Below are positions 9,794 through 21,165 of a DNA stretch of 64,000 nucleotides, piece after piece (within the stretch, counting starts at the first letter, position 1; each line of letters starts with the position of its first letter). This stretch comes from Hybos culiciformis. Taxonomy: Eukaryota; Arthropoda; Insecta; Diptera; Hybotidae. The notes beneath the pieces are model-generated. The model was not told the DNA's origin, made no database searches, and saw only the letters and a program-made list of their open reading frames with translations. Where the stretch lies: positions 77,413,737-77,477,736 of the forward strand of contig OZ023273.1 in assembly GCA_964007475.1 (NCBI GenBank), read 5' to 3'. A program made the position numbers and the translations under genes.

Positions 9794-12115
9794 ATGCAAA
9801 GACCCAATTATTATAATCCAATTAAATTCATGATTGATACTGGTGCAGACATATCTGTCATCAAAGAACAATTCACAAATTCAATTGACATTAATAATAA
9901 TAGTACTTGCAAAATTACAGGAATAGGCAATAACGTACACGAATCTTTAGGCACACTACAAACACATTTTATTATTGAAAACAAAAAATGTTTTATAAAT
10001 CTACACTGTGTAGAAGATAAATTTCCAATCAAAACGGATGGAATCTTAGGCCGAGATTTCTTAATGAAATACTCCGCATTAATTAATTTTGAAACAAATG
10101 AATTATCACTTACGATAAGTGATGAGGTAATAAATATACCCATTAATTCTAATTGTATCAGTCAACTGGTGATACCAGCCAGAACTGAAATTATATGTCC
10201 TTTACATGTTCAGAGAACAGAAGAGACACTTGTCCTGAGTGAAGAAATAACACCAGGAATATTCATAGCCAACACGATTATAGCCAAAAATGGCATATCG
10301 AATGTAAAAATTTTAAATACTAATGATAAAACAATGATCATTAAAAATTATAAGCCTAAAACAGTACCTTTAAACAATTATAACATAGTGAATATTGAAA
10401 ATAACGATCACGATCGATTATTACATTTAGAACAAATATTAAGCATTAACCCAGACGACCCAAAAGCTCAAAATGAAACACTTAAAATTTGCAAACAATT
10501 CCAAGATATATTTTACTTACCAGGTGATTCATTAACGACTAATAATTTCTATAAACAAAATATTGCCTTAGAAAATAAAAACCCTATTTATATTAAAAAT
10601 TATAGATTACCAAATTCGCAATTAACAGAAATTAATGATCAAGTAGATAAATTATTGAAAGAAGACATTATTGAACACTCTTACAGTCCATATAACTCAC
10701 CTTTACTCTTAGTACCAAAGAAATCCTCTAATGACACCAAAAAATGGAGACTAGTAGTAGATTTCCGTCAACTAAACAAAAAAATTCAAAATGACAAATT
10801 TCCTTTGACCAAATTAGAAGACGTACTAGATAATTTAGGAAGAGCAAAATACTTTACCACATTAGATATGGTCAGTTCTTTTCACCAAATCGAATTAGAA
10901 AAAAATTCAAGACCTTGTACAGCATTTTCATCTAATAATGGACATTTTCAATTTAAAAGACTCCCATTTGGTTTAAAAATCTCTTCAAATAGTTTTCAGC
11001 GAATGTTAACAATTGCCTTATCAGGTTTAAATTCAGAATCATTTATTTATGTTGATGATATAATAATATTTGGATGTTCTATTAAACACCACAACGAAAA
11101 TTTAATAAAAGTATTTGAACGATTAAGAAAATATAATTTAAAGCTAAATCCAGAAAAATGTAGTTTCTTACAGAAAGAAGTAATTTATTTAGGCCATTTA
11201 ATAACTAATAAAGGCATAAAAACAGACCCAACTAAACTTTTTGCAGTAAAAAATTATCCACAACCCCAAAACGCTGATGAAATAAAACGTTTTGTAGCAT
11301 TCTGCAATTATTACAGAAAATTCATACCAAACTTTGCAGCTATAGCAAAACCTTTGAACGATCTAACAAAAAAGAAATCAATATTTAATTGGAATGAAAA
11401 TTGTACAAATGCATTTTTAAATTTAAAAAATAAATTAATTAACCCTCCCATTTTACAATATCCAGATTATTCCAAACCTTTTATAATCACAACAGACGCT
11501 TCACAATCCGCCTTCGGAGCAGTCTTATCTCAAGGAGAAATTGGACAAGATTTACCAATAAGCTATGCCAGTAAAACATTAAACTCTGCAGAACTTAACA
11601 AACCAATAATAGAAAAAGAATTGCTTTCTATTCACTGGGCGATCAATTTCTTTAGACCCTATGTATATGGCAGAAAATTCATCGTCGTAACAGATCACAG
11701 ACCTTTAGTAGGATTATTTACGCACAAAAACCCTTCATCTAAAATGACGCGTATTAGACTAGATCTCAGTGATTACGATTTTGATATAGTATACAAACAA
11801 GGAAAAATGAATACAAACGCAGACGCTTTATCAAGAATACATTTAAACTCCAACATTTTAAAATCTATGATCCCAATAACGCCAGAAAAAGATATTAACG
11901 TGATAACCAGACAAGTAACTAGGTCACTAGAACAAGCTAAAAACCCTATAAATAAAAACCTACACATTTGGCACAGTATCTCAATTAACGATATAAAAAG
12001 AATTCCGAAAGTAAACTTCATAGAAATTTCAACTGGTACAACAGAAATAACATTCAATAATAATTATAAAATATATTTTATAATAAAAAATGAAACTCTT
12101 ATTAGCTCAAAATAA
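9794..12115 (+). CDS. pol: Pol: protease, reverse transcriptase, RNase H
   Basis: 773 codons counted from ATG 9794, but the frame is open upstream to the slip site at 9692, so translation probably enters by -1 frameshift. Aspartic protease motif IDTGADISVI is at residues 14-23. The reverse transcriptase has VVDFRQLNKK, LPFGL and the catalytic YVDD at about 419-422. RNase H begins at TTDASQSAFGAVLSQ (about 565), followed by TDHRPL and ADALSRI. The frame closes at TAA 12113 after the tether region. All catalytic residues I can check are present. Integrase continues in another frame that overlaps by 26 bases. Confidence 0.95.
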   Translation: MQRPNYYNPIKFMIDTGADISVIKEQFTNSIDINNNSTCKITGIGNNVHESLGTLQTHFIIENKKCFINLHCVEDKFPIKTDGILGRDFLMKYSALINFETNELSLTISDEVINIPINSNCISQLVIPARTEIICPLHVQRTEETLVLSEEITPGIFIANTIIAKNGISNVKILNTNDKTMIIKNYKPKTVPLNNYNIVNIENNDHDRLLHLEQILSINPDDPKAQNETLKICKQFQDIFYLPGDSLTTNNFYKQNIALENKNPIYIKNYRLPNSQLTEINDQVDKLLKEDIIEHSYSPYNSPLLLVPKKSSNDTKKWRLVVDFRQLNKKIQNDKFPLTKLEDVLDNLGRAKYFTTLDMVSSFHQIELEKNSRPCTAFSSNNGHFQFKRLPFGLKISSNSFQRMLTIALSGLNSESFIYVDDIIIFGCSIKHHNENLIKVFERLRKYNLKLNPEKCSFLQKEVIYLGHLITNKGIKTDPTKLFAVKNYPQPQNADEIKRFVAFCNYYRKFIPNFAAIAKPLNDLTKKKSIFNWNENCTNAFLNLKNKLINPPILQYPDYSKPFIITTDASQSAFGAVLSQGEIGQDLPISYASKTLNSAELNKPIIEKELLSIHWAINFFRPYVYGRKFIVVTDHRPLVGLFTHKNPSSKMTRIRLDLSDYDFDIVYKQGKMNTNADALSRIHLNSNILKSMIPITPEKDINVITRQVTRSLEQAKNPINKNLHIWHSISINDIKRIPKVNFIEISTGTTEITFNNNYKIYFIIKNETLISSK

Positions 12116-13295
12116 AATTTTCACAGTCGCGATAAATAATAATGATACCTTATTTAACCACATTAACATTCAAGAATTTAAAAACATATTTAATCAACTA
12201 CAGGAAAAAGATAATTCGAAAAATAAATTAAAAATAATTTTATTCAAAGCTCCTATCGAAATAACAGATCAAAATTTAATAAAAAAATTAATAAAAGACA
12301 ATCATAGTAACAATATAAGTGGACACATCGGTGTTAGGAAAATGATAATAAAACTTAGACAAAAATACATATGGAAAAACATGCATAAAATGATTAAAAG
12401 TTACGTGAAAAATTGCAACGAATGTATTAAATCAAAACAAGTTAGAAACATTAAAGAACCATTACAAATTACTGACACTCCAAATAGACCTTTCGAAACC
12501 ATACAAGTCGATACAGTAGGCCCTTTAAAAATTTGTAATAATTATAGATATATACTCACAGTTCAATGCGAATTAACTAAATACATAGAAGCATTTCCTA
12601 TAGAAACTAAAGATGCTATTACGATAGCAAAAATTTTAACAGAAAATATCATATTAAGATATGGAAATATAAAAAATATCAAAACTGATTTAGGTACAGA
12701 ATTTGTAAACGAACTATTTATGAACATTTGTAAAACTTTTAATATTAATCACCAAAAATCAACACCTTATCACCATCAAACATTAGGTTCAGTAGAAAGA
12801 AATCACAGAGTACTAAACGAGTATTTTTTAACATGCAATCATAGCAACAATTGGGTTGAATTAATCCCATTTTTCTTATTTTCCTATAATACTACACCTC
12901 ATTCAGACACTCATTATGCGCCATTTGAATTAATTTTTGGAAACACACCTGAATTACCGACAAATATTACACTTAAAAATAATGAACCACTAAATTTCAT
13001 AAACTATGATAACTATTTAAACGAATTAAATTTAAAATTATCCTGTGCACTAAAAATAGCTAGAGAAGAACTAATTAAATATAAAATAGCTAGAAATGAA
13101 AAATACAATTTTAATATTAATCCTGCAAATTTGAAAGTAAATGATATGATAATGATAAAAAATTTTAATAGAAAGAAATTAGATTATCCTTTTCAAGGAC
13201 CTTATAGAATCGTCGAAAGAGACGGAGTAAATTCAATAATAGAAATAAATAATAAATTAAAGAAAATTCATAATAATAACTTAAAAAAGATATAG
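12090..13295 (+). CDS. Integrase region of pol
   Basis: 401 codons in the +1 frame relative to the preceding pol ORF. An HHCC zinc-binding N-terminus (HSNNISGHIG ... CNECIKSK) is followed by the catalytic core: first Asp in IQVDTVGPL, second in KTDLGTEFVNELF, Glu in GSVERNHRVL. A C-terminal chromodomain-like extension is not evident. It is probably made as part of one Pol polyprotein, so the frame change is either a recent 1-base indel or an unusual second frameshift. ATG 12090 is a formal start only. Confidence 0.9.
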   Translation: MKLLLAQNKIFTVAINNNDTLFNHINIQEFKNIFNQLQEKDNSKNKLKIILFKAPIEITDQNLIKKLIKDNHSNNISGHIGVRKMIIKLRQKYIWKNMHKMIKSYVKNCNECIKSKQVRNIKEPLQITDTPNRPFETIQVDTVGPLKICNNYRYILTVQCELTKYIEAFPIETKDAITIAKILTENIILRYGNIKNIKTDLGTEFVNELFMNICKTFNINHQKSTPYHHQTLGSVERNHRVLNEYFLTCNHSNNWVELIPFFLFSYNTTPHSDTHYAPFELIFGNTPELPTNITLKNNEPLNFINYDNYLNELNLKLSCALKIAREELIKYKIARNEKYNFNINPANLKVNDMIMIKNFNRKKLDYPFQGPYRIVERDGVNSIIEINNKLKKIHNNNLKKI

Positions 13296-13366
13296 AATTT
13301 AAAATAGAAAAAAAAAAATTTTTCTTCCTTTTTACATAAAATTTACAAAAAATTTTTTTTTCTCCC

Positions 13367-13378
13367 AAAGGGAAAGGA
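13367..13378 (+). promoter_or_regulatory. Polypurine tract of the gypsy element
   Basis: AAAGGGAAAGGA lies directly before the right LTR. It primes plus-strand DNA synthesis in LTR elements. Confidence 0.8.
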
Positions 13379-13987
13379 TGTAGTGATATTGTTATCACTA
13401 ACGTTAAAATCAAACTAAATTTATAAAAATTTTAATTATTTTTTGAACCCAAAAAATTTATATTTTAAATAAGAATTACTGTAAATTATAATTAATTTGA
13501 TTGGGCAACCAATCATATTAGGACATATTTCATATTACATAAGAAAATTAATTATATAAACTAAATTGTATATAATATTTGTATATAGAATATAAGAAAT
13601 TTAGTACATAAGATTTTGTATAAATAAGATTGAAATTAGAAAATTAAATCAGATTCTTACCAAATCTCATCTTTTCATAAACGGCTTCCCTGAGCTATAC
13701 AATACAGGTAAGATAGCTTTCCGAGCAATATAATACGGATAACCGGCTGAATACAGCCAAAACGAAAGCGCGTCCCGCTCTAATAGGACAAACCGGCTGA
13801 ATACAGCCTAGACAATAGGATCTCTATAATGACATGCTAGTGGTCATTATAGATTAGGGAATTCAATAGGCCTTAGATGTCTTGGACAACATAGATGTCC
13901 AACCCATGATCCATGATTATAAATAATTATACAGAAGAAAGTAAAATAAACAATTCCTATAAATGAGTAAACATTTTTTCCATTACA
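13379..13987 (+). repeat. Right LTR of the gypsy element
   Basis: 609 bases, TGTAGTG...CCATTACA, followed by target duplication ATAT. Matches the two parts of the left LTR. It contains the twice-repeated ACCGGCTGAATACAGCC. Confidence 0.92.
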
Positions 13988-14000
13988 ATATTACTCCTTA

Positions 14001-14539
14001 AGGCCGGTATTCAACTGGAGATAAAATCAACTTTTTCATATAAAATTTTATCTGAGATAAATTTTAGTTGAGTGAATTTAATTTATCGGTACCCAACTGA
14101 AGATAAATGGAAATTTATCTGAGTAAAAATTGTATCAAAATTTTTTCACTCAAATAAATTTTATTTCAAAAATTTATCTTGCAAAGAATGTTTTGAACAT
14201 TCTTTTCAAGATAAATTTTGACATTAGGTCGTTTAAAAAGAATTTGACGTTTGTTGTTTGAAGAAAACAAACAAAAATCAGAAAACTAAAATAATTTTTA
14301 AACTGAAATTGATAAATAATTTAAAATTAAAATAATAGTTTAATTTAATAAAATAAAATAATATTGGTAAAATTAATTAAATAAAATGGATGAAGGTTGG
14401 GAGGTAAATAAATTAAAAATAAAATTCTTTAGGTAGTTTTTATCTAAATATATTTAGTGTCAATTTTTATCTCACTCAATAATGTTTCTTTTCAAGATAA
14501 AATTTATCTTGTACTTTATCTTCAGTTGAATACCGGCCT
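14001..14539. mobile_element. PIF/Harbinger-type MITE, copy 1
   Basis: Terminal inverted repeat AGGCCGGTATTCAACTG at both ends, target duplication TTA (13998-14000, 14540-14542), 539 bases. A TTA duplication is typical of Harbinger elements. A second full copy lies at 49622-50202. Inside, ATGGATGAAGGTTGGGAG is followed by a GTAAAT donor, the same micro-exon as in copy 2, but its second exon is deleted here. Confidence 0.85.
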
Positions 14540-14542
14540 TTA

Positions 14543-15572
14543 AGGTTTAAAAATTTGTCGAATGATTTTTAAATGTACATTTTTGTGCGTATTAGGTTGG
14601 GCATGATTTATATTATTTACTTTTTATGAATAAAAATTAGTTCATATAAAATCAATAATAATCTAAAAATGCGTAATTGACAAATATTTGCCCTTATTAA
14701 TTTTTAGAAGCAAGTGAATTTTGTATGAAATTGTTTTTGTAAATCAATTTTTAAAAATTATATAAAAGCACTACGATTTACAACGGTAGTTTCATATTGA
14801 ATTTATGTATATGAAAAAAAAAGTCAAGCTTCCTTTTATGTTATTTAGGTTGTATAATTTGGCTAAGTGAGCACACTGGCCAAGAATATACAACCCTAAC
14901 ACTTTTTTCTTTAGGTCCGGAATCTGCCATCCGAGGTTGCAGTGGATTTATTCCAAGGGCTAAGGATGACAGCCATATACAAGGACTGCTAATCAATTTT
15001 GTACAAATAAAAAAAAACGATATTTTGAACTTTTAACTTTAAATTTTTGACATTTTTTAAACAATATTGGAATCGATGTAATAATTTTATTACAATAAAG
15101 TTAACAATCGTGTACCAATTTAGTAAATTTTAATCCATGTTTTTACATTTTTCTAATCCAAAAATTTATTAATACCATTTTCCTTCTAGATTTTCAATTA
15201 AATTTTGACCTAATAAATATGACAGAAAAATTATAAATTCTTTAATGACATCAATCTTTTATTACATTTATATATTCATTTAATAAATAACGTAATATAT
15301 AATTATTAATTCATATATTTAACTTATAATAAATTTAATTCATTCAAACTTCAAAAATTTTTATTTGTAACCCTCTTTCCTATTTCTAAAAATAAAATTT
15401 TTTCGTTTGTGGATAATTATTACTAAAAAATTCTCAAAATGATTTGAAAATTTTTTTACTTCACTTTGAAATACGACCAACATAAAAAAAATATAAAAAT
15501 GATACCAAAATAAAAAAAATATTAAAATTATACCAAAATTTTACGTACGTACAAGATTGGTTAATAGACTCT
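14543..15572. other. AT-rich intergenic DNA with one GC-richer patch
   Basis: Apart from the possible exon at 14915-15000, no gene or repeat boundary is visible. It ends in the 8-bp target TAGACTCT of the next MITE. Confidence 0.5.
14915..15000 (+). other. Possible isolated exon or gene relic
   Basis: TTTTTTCTTTAG at 14903-14914 looks like a splice acceptor, and the 85 bases after it are much less AT-biased than the surroundings. One frame reads GPESAIRGCSGFIPRAKDD, another ends in a stop after NLPSEVAVDLFQGLR. Neither gives a secure family match. It may be the last exon of a gene whose other exons are lost or outside recognition. Confidence 0.3.
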
Positions 15573-15956
15573 CAGCGTTACCAACTTAGGGGTTTTCCCC
15601 CTAGATTCAGGGGTTTTTTTTTGTTGACAGAGGGATTTTTAGGGGGTAATTTGTTTCAGGGGTTTTTTTAGGGGTATGATGTATGATCTTAAAAGCGAAG
15701 ATTTAGATGACATTTGTAATATTTTTGATTGCATTTCATAAGATACCTTATTTGCTAATTTTATTATAAATAAATAATTTTATTATTTATATAATTTACG
15801 ATGTGCGTTATATATTTTTCTTCAAGCATCTATTTGAAATCCTCATAGGTATATAAGTATAGCTGTTATAATATCTATAAAAAAAAAATTTAGGAGTTTT
15901 TTAGGGGGAAATTTTATTTTTTTAGGGGGAAACATATGAAAAGGTTGGTAACCCTG
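15573..15956. mobile_element. hAT-type MITE
   Basis: 384 bases with ends CAGCGTTACCAAC and (reverse complement) CAGGGTTACCAAC, flanked by the 8-bp duplication TAGACTCT (15565-15572, 15957-15964). The interior is made of GGGG/CCCC-rich phrases next to the ends and AT-rich filler. No ORF. Confidence 0.85.
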
Positions 15957-17049
15957 TAGACTCTGTATATCTGGCACTCCAAAACAATTTATACGGACAT
16001 ATTTTATACGAGAAACGACATTATTCATACAATAATTAATGTCGTTTTTTTTTCATGTAAATAATGTGACTTTTAAAACGACAGTATTTATCAATTATCA
16101 TATAAACTATGTCGTTTTTTTTATAAATAATGTCGCTTTTAAAAGAACATTATTTATCGTATGAACAAATCGTTTTTTTTCGTCTGATTATACGAAACAA
16201 AATATGTTTCACTGGCATATAATAATACAATAAATACAATAATAATATTTTTGAAGTTTAACTTCTTTAGCGAGGTATTGTTAAAAATTTTTGATCAAAA
16301 TAGGGGAAAAAAGAAGACAGAATATAGTATGTGCTGCGTCACGATAAATAAAAGCCACAACGCTGCAAAAGAGGGGTAATAACCACAGAATGTAGTATGT
16401 TAAAAAGTAAAAACAAATATAAAAGCAGGGAAATATAAGACGTTGTAGCATGTAGCATGTATTTACGAAAATAAAATAGCGATACTACACACACATACAC
16501 TGAACCAAAAGAGGAAGTGAATTTGAAGAAAAACGATATTAATGTGAAGAAACAGTGATCAAATAGGGGTCAACCACTCTTCACATTAGATATGAAGAAA
16601 TTTATTCAATCAAATTATTTTCATTCTATCTTTGTCATTTTTAATAAAATAATCTTCTATTATAAGAAATTTTATTATAGAAATTTCTTCAAGTTGACGA
16701 AGAAATTTTCAGTATGAAAAATTTTTTTAAATACGATTCTTCCGATATAAGAAATTTTTTTCTAAATTGATTTTGTTTTTCATTTTAAATAAATTTTCTG
16801 AAGGAAATTAGTCAAATCAACAAATATATTTTTAAAATTAGTTTTTCAACCTTAAATTTCGTCACATCTACGAAATTTTTCGTCAATATAAAAAAAATTA
16901 ACTTCAATTTTTCAGAATGAAGAAACCTTTTTTCAATTGAATAATAGTCAACAAATGTTTTATTCAAATCCAGGAAATAATTTTCGTTTAGAATAAAATT
17001 TTCTTCAACATGAATAAATTTTTTTTTTCTTCATATTTACGGAATTTTT

Positions 17050-17270
17050 TTGTCAGCATGAAAAAAAATGTTTTCAGTGCAAAAATATTTTTTCCGTACA
17101 AATAATAAAGGAGTAAATTTTTTATTCAAATCCAGAAAATAATTTTTCACTTAAATAATAACAATGTCTTTTTCAAATGAAAAATTATTTGCTGGATTTG
17201 AATAAAAAACTTACTCCTTTATTATTTGTACGGAAAAAACATTTTTCCACTGAAAAATTTTTTTTCATGC
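17050..17270. repeat. Fold-back (inverted repeat) about 220 bp
   Basis: The left arm (GTACAAATAATAAAGGAGTA, TTCAAATCCAG) and the right arm (CTGGATTTGAA, TACTCCTTTATTATTTGTAC) are nearly perfect complements with the centre near 17158. It lies inside the 16494-19066 insertion. Confidence 0.85.
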
Positions 17271-18164
17271 TGGTTTTCAATGTGTCGGAGCCGGATATTG
17301 TGAAAGTGACCTGTAATAAAAATAAACCTCAAAGATTAGTCCTGTAATAAACAAAACATTAATTAAATAAAAAGACATTTTTTGAAATAGTATAACTGAT
17401 AAATGTATGCTTTATTTACTTATGTTATGTTACATATTTAACAATTTGTTCAGGATGTTATTCAATATCAGTTTCAATTGAACCTGAAATAATAAATATT
17501 TTTTGAAAATTGAAAAATTAATAAGTCTCTTAGATCTCTTACCAATAAAAAGGTTCGTCAGCAGACGTTTTATCGTTTTTAACTGATGATTTAGTATACG
17601 ATCGAACAGGAATCAAACAACAATTTTAAGCGAAGAGTTGAAATATTTGTCATAAACCGTTCCTTGAGGATTTTTCCCTTACCCTTTTGTTGTAGATTGT
17701 AGAAAATAATATTCCTAGATAAAAGAAAAATAGAAAAAAAATTTAATTAAAGACTTTTTATAATTTTTTTAATTTGCTTTTAGTAACAAGAACTCAGTAG
17801 GAAATAATTAAAACAAAACTATTAAAAAAAATAATAGTACTTAACTGAATTCTGTTCACATTCACTACGATTAATATTTCAATTTTTTTCCGATTGATGT
17901 GTGTAGTCTCATTCGATCTAAAAAGAGTATTTTGTTTAAATTAAAAAAAATTTAAAATAGTTGCCTGATTTCTGAAAATTATATAGCATTTTTTACAAAT
18001 TTAAAATTTTTATATTTTATAAGAACAACCTTTTCCAAAGAATATACTTTACAAATGACACTGTTTTGCGTCTTGCCAAAATAAGATGCTATTGGTATTG
18101 ACTATTGAATTAAAATAAAATTTCTTCAAAATGAAAAAAAAATCTTTCTATTCAAAAATTGTTT

Positions 18165-18425
18165 TAACATTTTTTCAGTTTCAAAATTTATTTTCAATGT
18201 GAATAAAATTTTTATTTTAATAGTCAATATGAAAAATTAAAAATTTGGAATTTTCAAGACAAATAAATTTCTTCTTGTTTCTTGTTGAAATAAGAAGAAA
18301 TTTATTCAATTTTAATATTTTTATGAATTTTAATTTTTCATATTACCTATCTTAAAATAAAAATTTTATTCACATTAAAAATAAATTTTGAAACTTAAAA
18401 AAATTAAAGCGATTTTTGAATACAA
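18165..18425. repeat. Fold-back about 260 bp
   Basis: AATGTGAATAAAATTTTTAT and TAAATTTCTTCTT on the left are mirrored by complements on the right, with the centre near 18290. Same insertion as the previous fold-back. Confidence 0.75.
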
Positions 18426-20679
18426 ACCTTTTTTCTCATTTTAAATTTAAAAGGTTTAAAAGATTTTTTAAAAGGTTTTTGACGCCAAAGTTTTTTTTTC
18501 CGCATAAAAAACTTAAAAAAAATCTTATAGCGTGTTTTTCAAACTTTGTACCATCAAATTATGGGCCGAAGTAACTTCCAGCGTTTTTATTGAAATCAAA
18601 CACGTTTTCTTCAAAAATAATAAATTTTTTCTTCAAAAATTCCAGAAAAAAAAAATGTATATTTTATTTATCTTGATTAATTTTTCTTCATCATGAAGAA
18701 ATAAATACCATTTATTTTATCAATTTTCAAATTTAGTCAAAACTAAATTGAATAAAATTTTCGTAAATCCGTTTTTTCAGTTTATTAAAATTTTTTTTTC
18801 ATTTCAAATAAAAATTCTTTATTGTGAAAATATTTTCTTCAAAATTTTAAAGAAATTTTATTCAAAATGCAAAAGGCGAAGAATATTTTGTTAAATTTTA
18901 TTTTTATTCAAAGTGACAAAATAATGCTGCTAAAAATATTTAATTCAACAAAATATATTCAAATAGAAAAAAAAATTAACAAAACGCTATTTAAAGTGAA
19001 GAAATGAGGTGTTAAATATTTAATAAAATTTTTATTTAAAATCACTAAAGTTTTTTTTTCAGTGTAACAAAATACTAACGATGGTGGAAAGCAAAAAACA
19101 AAAAAAAAACCATATAGATAGAATTAAAAAAATGTACAATAACAGAATTAAAGATCAACTGATTTGGTTGTTAATATTTATTTAGTTTATTTCCTTTTCG
19201 AATTAGTGAAATTCTATGAAACAGAAACGCTGTTTGTCTGTTTGTCTATTCCGAATAGGTACCTAAACTTACACTATTTCTTTGTCTCAGATCGAGGGTC
19301 GTTATAGGCTATTTTAAAATTTGATTGGCCTCCTAACTAGCGACCTCCCCTGTGGGCCCACTTCAAAAGTTCGTCCGATTTCATTCAAATTTGGTATGTA
19401 AAGAGAGGAACTGATTACACCCAAATTTCGTAACAAAAAATTTATTTCCGATTTCATTCAAATTTGGTACGTAAAAAGAGGAAATGATTACACACAAATT
19501 TCGTAACAAAGAATTTCATTCAAATTTGGTAAATAAAAAGAGGAAACGATTAAACACGTAAATTTCGTAACAAAAAATTGATTGATCCTACCCAGCGACC
19601 ACTACGGGGGGCGGACTAGGGAATGCATTTTTTTAATAAAAATTTAATTCCGGATTTTTGGAATTGTCTTGAAATGAAATCCGGATTTCGGTTATAAAAA
19701 TTAAAATATATTAAAAAATTAAATTAAATTATTCTTTAACATAAATATTAGTTTATTTAGTTCAAAACATTATAACAAATTAAATTATGAAATATTTTTT
19801 ATTAAAATAAAATTTCATACTTTTCAATAAACCGAAAGTGAATAAACTGAATGGAAAAATAAAAATTTGAAACACAAAGTATCCAATGTTTTAACATTGA
19901 GTTTTAATCGAATTTTTATTGAAAATGTTCCTGCAGCATTGTTAATAAGTTATATTAGAGATTTTCCAAAAGTGTTCCTCGGGGGGCCCCCCTTGATCGC
20001 AAAATTTAATTTCACTTCGAATTCCAAATAAATCACTGAACTCCAACTTATTTTGTTAATGTTGATTAATGTGAAAAAAAGTTTTACGTATTTGCAGACT
20101 TGCGATAGCTACTTAGATTTCAATTTTTGTGAATTTTAATGCTTTATTCTTAAATAATAAAAAAAAATAAACAATTGGTCAAAATTCCCGCCAGTAAAAG
20201 TTCCACCAAATTCGAAAAATTCGAAAACAGGCGCATTTCCGGATTTCCGGGATCCAAAAAACCGGTTTTGCATTCCCTAGGGCGGACTTCTAAAGTTCGT
20301 GTGATTTTATTCAAATTTGGTAAATAAAAAGAGGAAACGATTAAACAAATAAATTTTGTAACAAAATATTGATTGATCCTACCCAGCGACTTCTAAAGTT
20401 CGTCCGATTTCATTCAAATTTAGTACGTAAAAAAGAATAAATGATTACACACAAATTTCGTAAGAAAAAATTTAGCCCCCTCTTCCACTTACAAAAGTAA
20501 ATCAGTCAGAGTCCGTAGCCAAATAAATATTTGCAAGTAAATAAAGAAGTTAAACTTCTTTCGTGAGCTTATAAGGATGAGGCTCACACATATTTTTTTC
20601 TTGGTGCGCTTCGCGCGAAGCGAAAGGGACCATTATGCACAACAGCTTTTCCATAGATTTTGTAAGGCCAACTTTTTTT

Positions 20680-21165
20680 GAAGTTTATACTTCTTTAGGC
20701 GCGTTGTATGATATAATTGAGTAATTCTGTAGGGGGTAAAAATTCATTTTCATTCTACTGATTCGACATTCGAATTCGAAGTGACATGGTTTTTGACGTT
20801 TCAATACTCAAAAAAATTAGTGGTCCACTCAATAATTATTTGTCATTTATAAAAACAAAATAATATTTTTATTTTAATTTACATTTTGTACTGAGCAGCC
20901 CATCATTTGTAGCCACTGTTATTATTTCACAGTGGCTACAAATGATGGGCTAGTACAAAATGTAAATTAAAATATTTTTATTTTAATTTACATTTTGTAC
21001 TGAGCAGCCCATCATTTGTAGCCACTGTTATTATTTTATAGTTTAAATCTTAAGTATAAACTTCTGTCGGCAGTTCTATGACTGCTTCGTGTGTTTTTTA
21101 GGTTCTAGTTCATTTTGGTTTTTAGATTCTAGCTTATTAGGTTCTGATTCGCAGCGCCATTTTGT
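20680..21165. mobile_element. MITE with GAAGTTTATACTTC end and internal palindromes
   Basis: Begins TTTGAAGTTTATACTTCTTTAGG and ends near AAGTATAAACTTCTGTCGGC. 20880-21033 holds three alternating copies of ACATTTTGTACTGAGCAGCC...GTGGCTACAAATGATGGGC in both orientations. Related ends and the same core occur at 23740-24300. Confidence 0.55.

Larger units (their letters stand above)
4589..13987 (+). mobile_element. Complete Ty3/gypsy LTR retrotransposon (left LTR interrupted)
   Basis: Both LTRs begin TGTAGTGATATTG and end CCATTACA. The 4-bp target duplication ATAT flanks the element (4585-4588 and 13988-13991). Order: left LTR, primer-binding site, small basic ORF, gag, protease-RT-RNase H, integrase, polypurine tract, right LTR. 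Integrase after RNase H is the Ty3/gypsy order. There is no env ORF. The two LTRs differ by an 8-bp indel (AGTAAACT present only in the left) and very little else over the visible sequence, so the insertion is young. A 2.2-kb DNA transposon entered the left LTR later. Confidence 0.93.
16494..19066. mobile_element. Insertion in R1 copy 2, AT-rich, fold-back rich
   Basis: Copy 3 lacks this 2.6 kb. The ends read CACTGAACC and, in reverse complement, CACTGAAAAAAAAAC, giving a short shared CACTGAA terminus. The interior is monotonous (GAAGAAATTTT-type words) with two large fold-backs and no ORF. CACTG ends occur in several transposon superfamilies; I cannot assign one. Confidence 0.6.
16251..20589 (+). 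repeat. Dispersed repeat family R1, copy 2 (interrupted)
   Basis: 16251-16493 and 19067-20589 together match copy 3 (56287-58197, inverted) along its length. 19800-20589 matches copy 1. Both ends carry the same near-palindrome, TGAAGTTTAACTTCTTTAG at the left and AGAAGTTAAACTTCTTTCG at the right. No protein-coding region. Phrases such as CTGTTTGTCTGTTTGTCTAT and AAAGTTCGTCCGATTTCATT resemble the repetitive 5' tails of insect non-autonomous elements. Confidence 0.8.
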
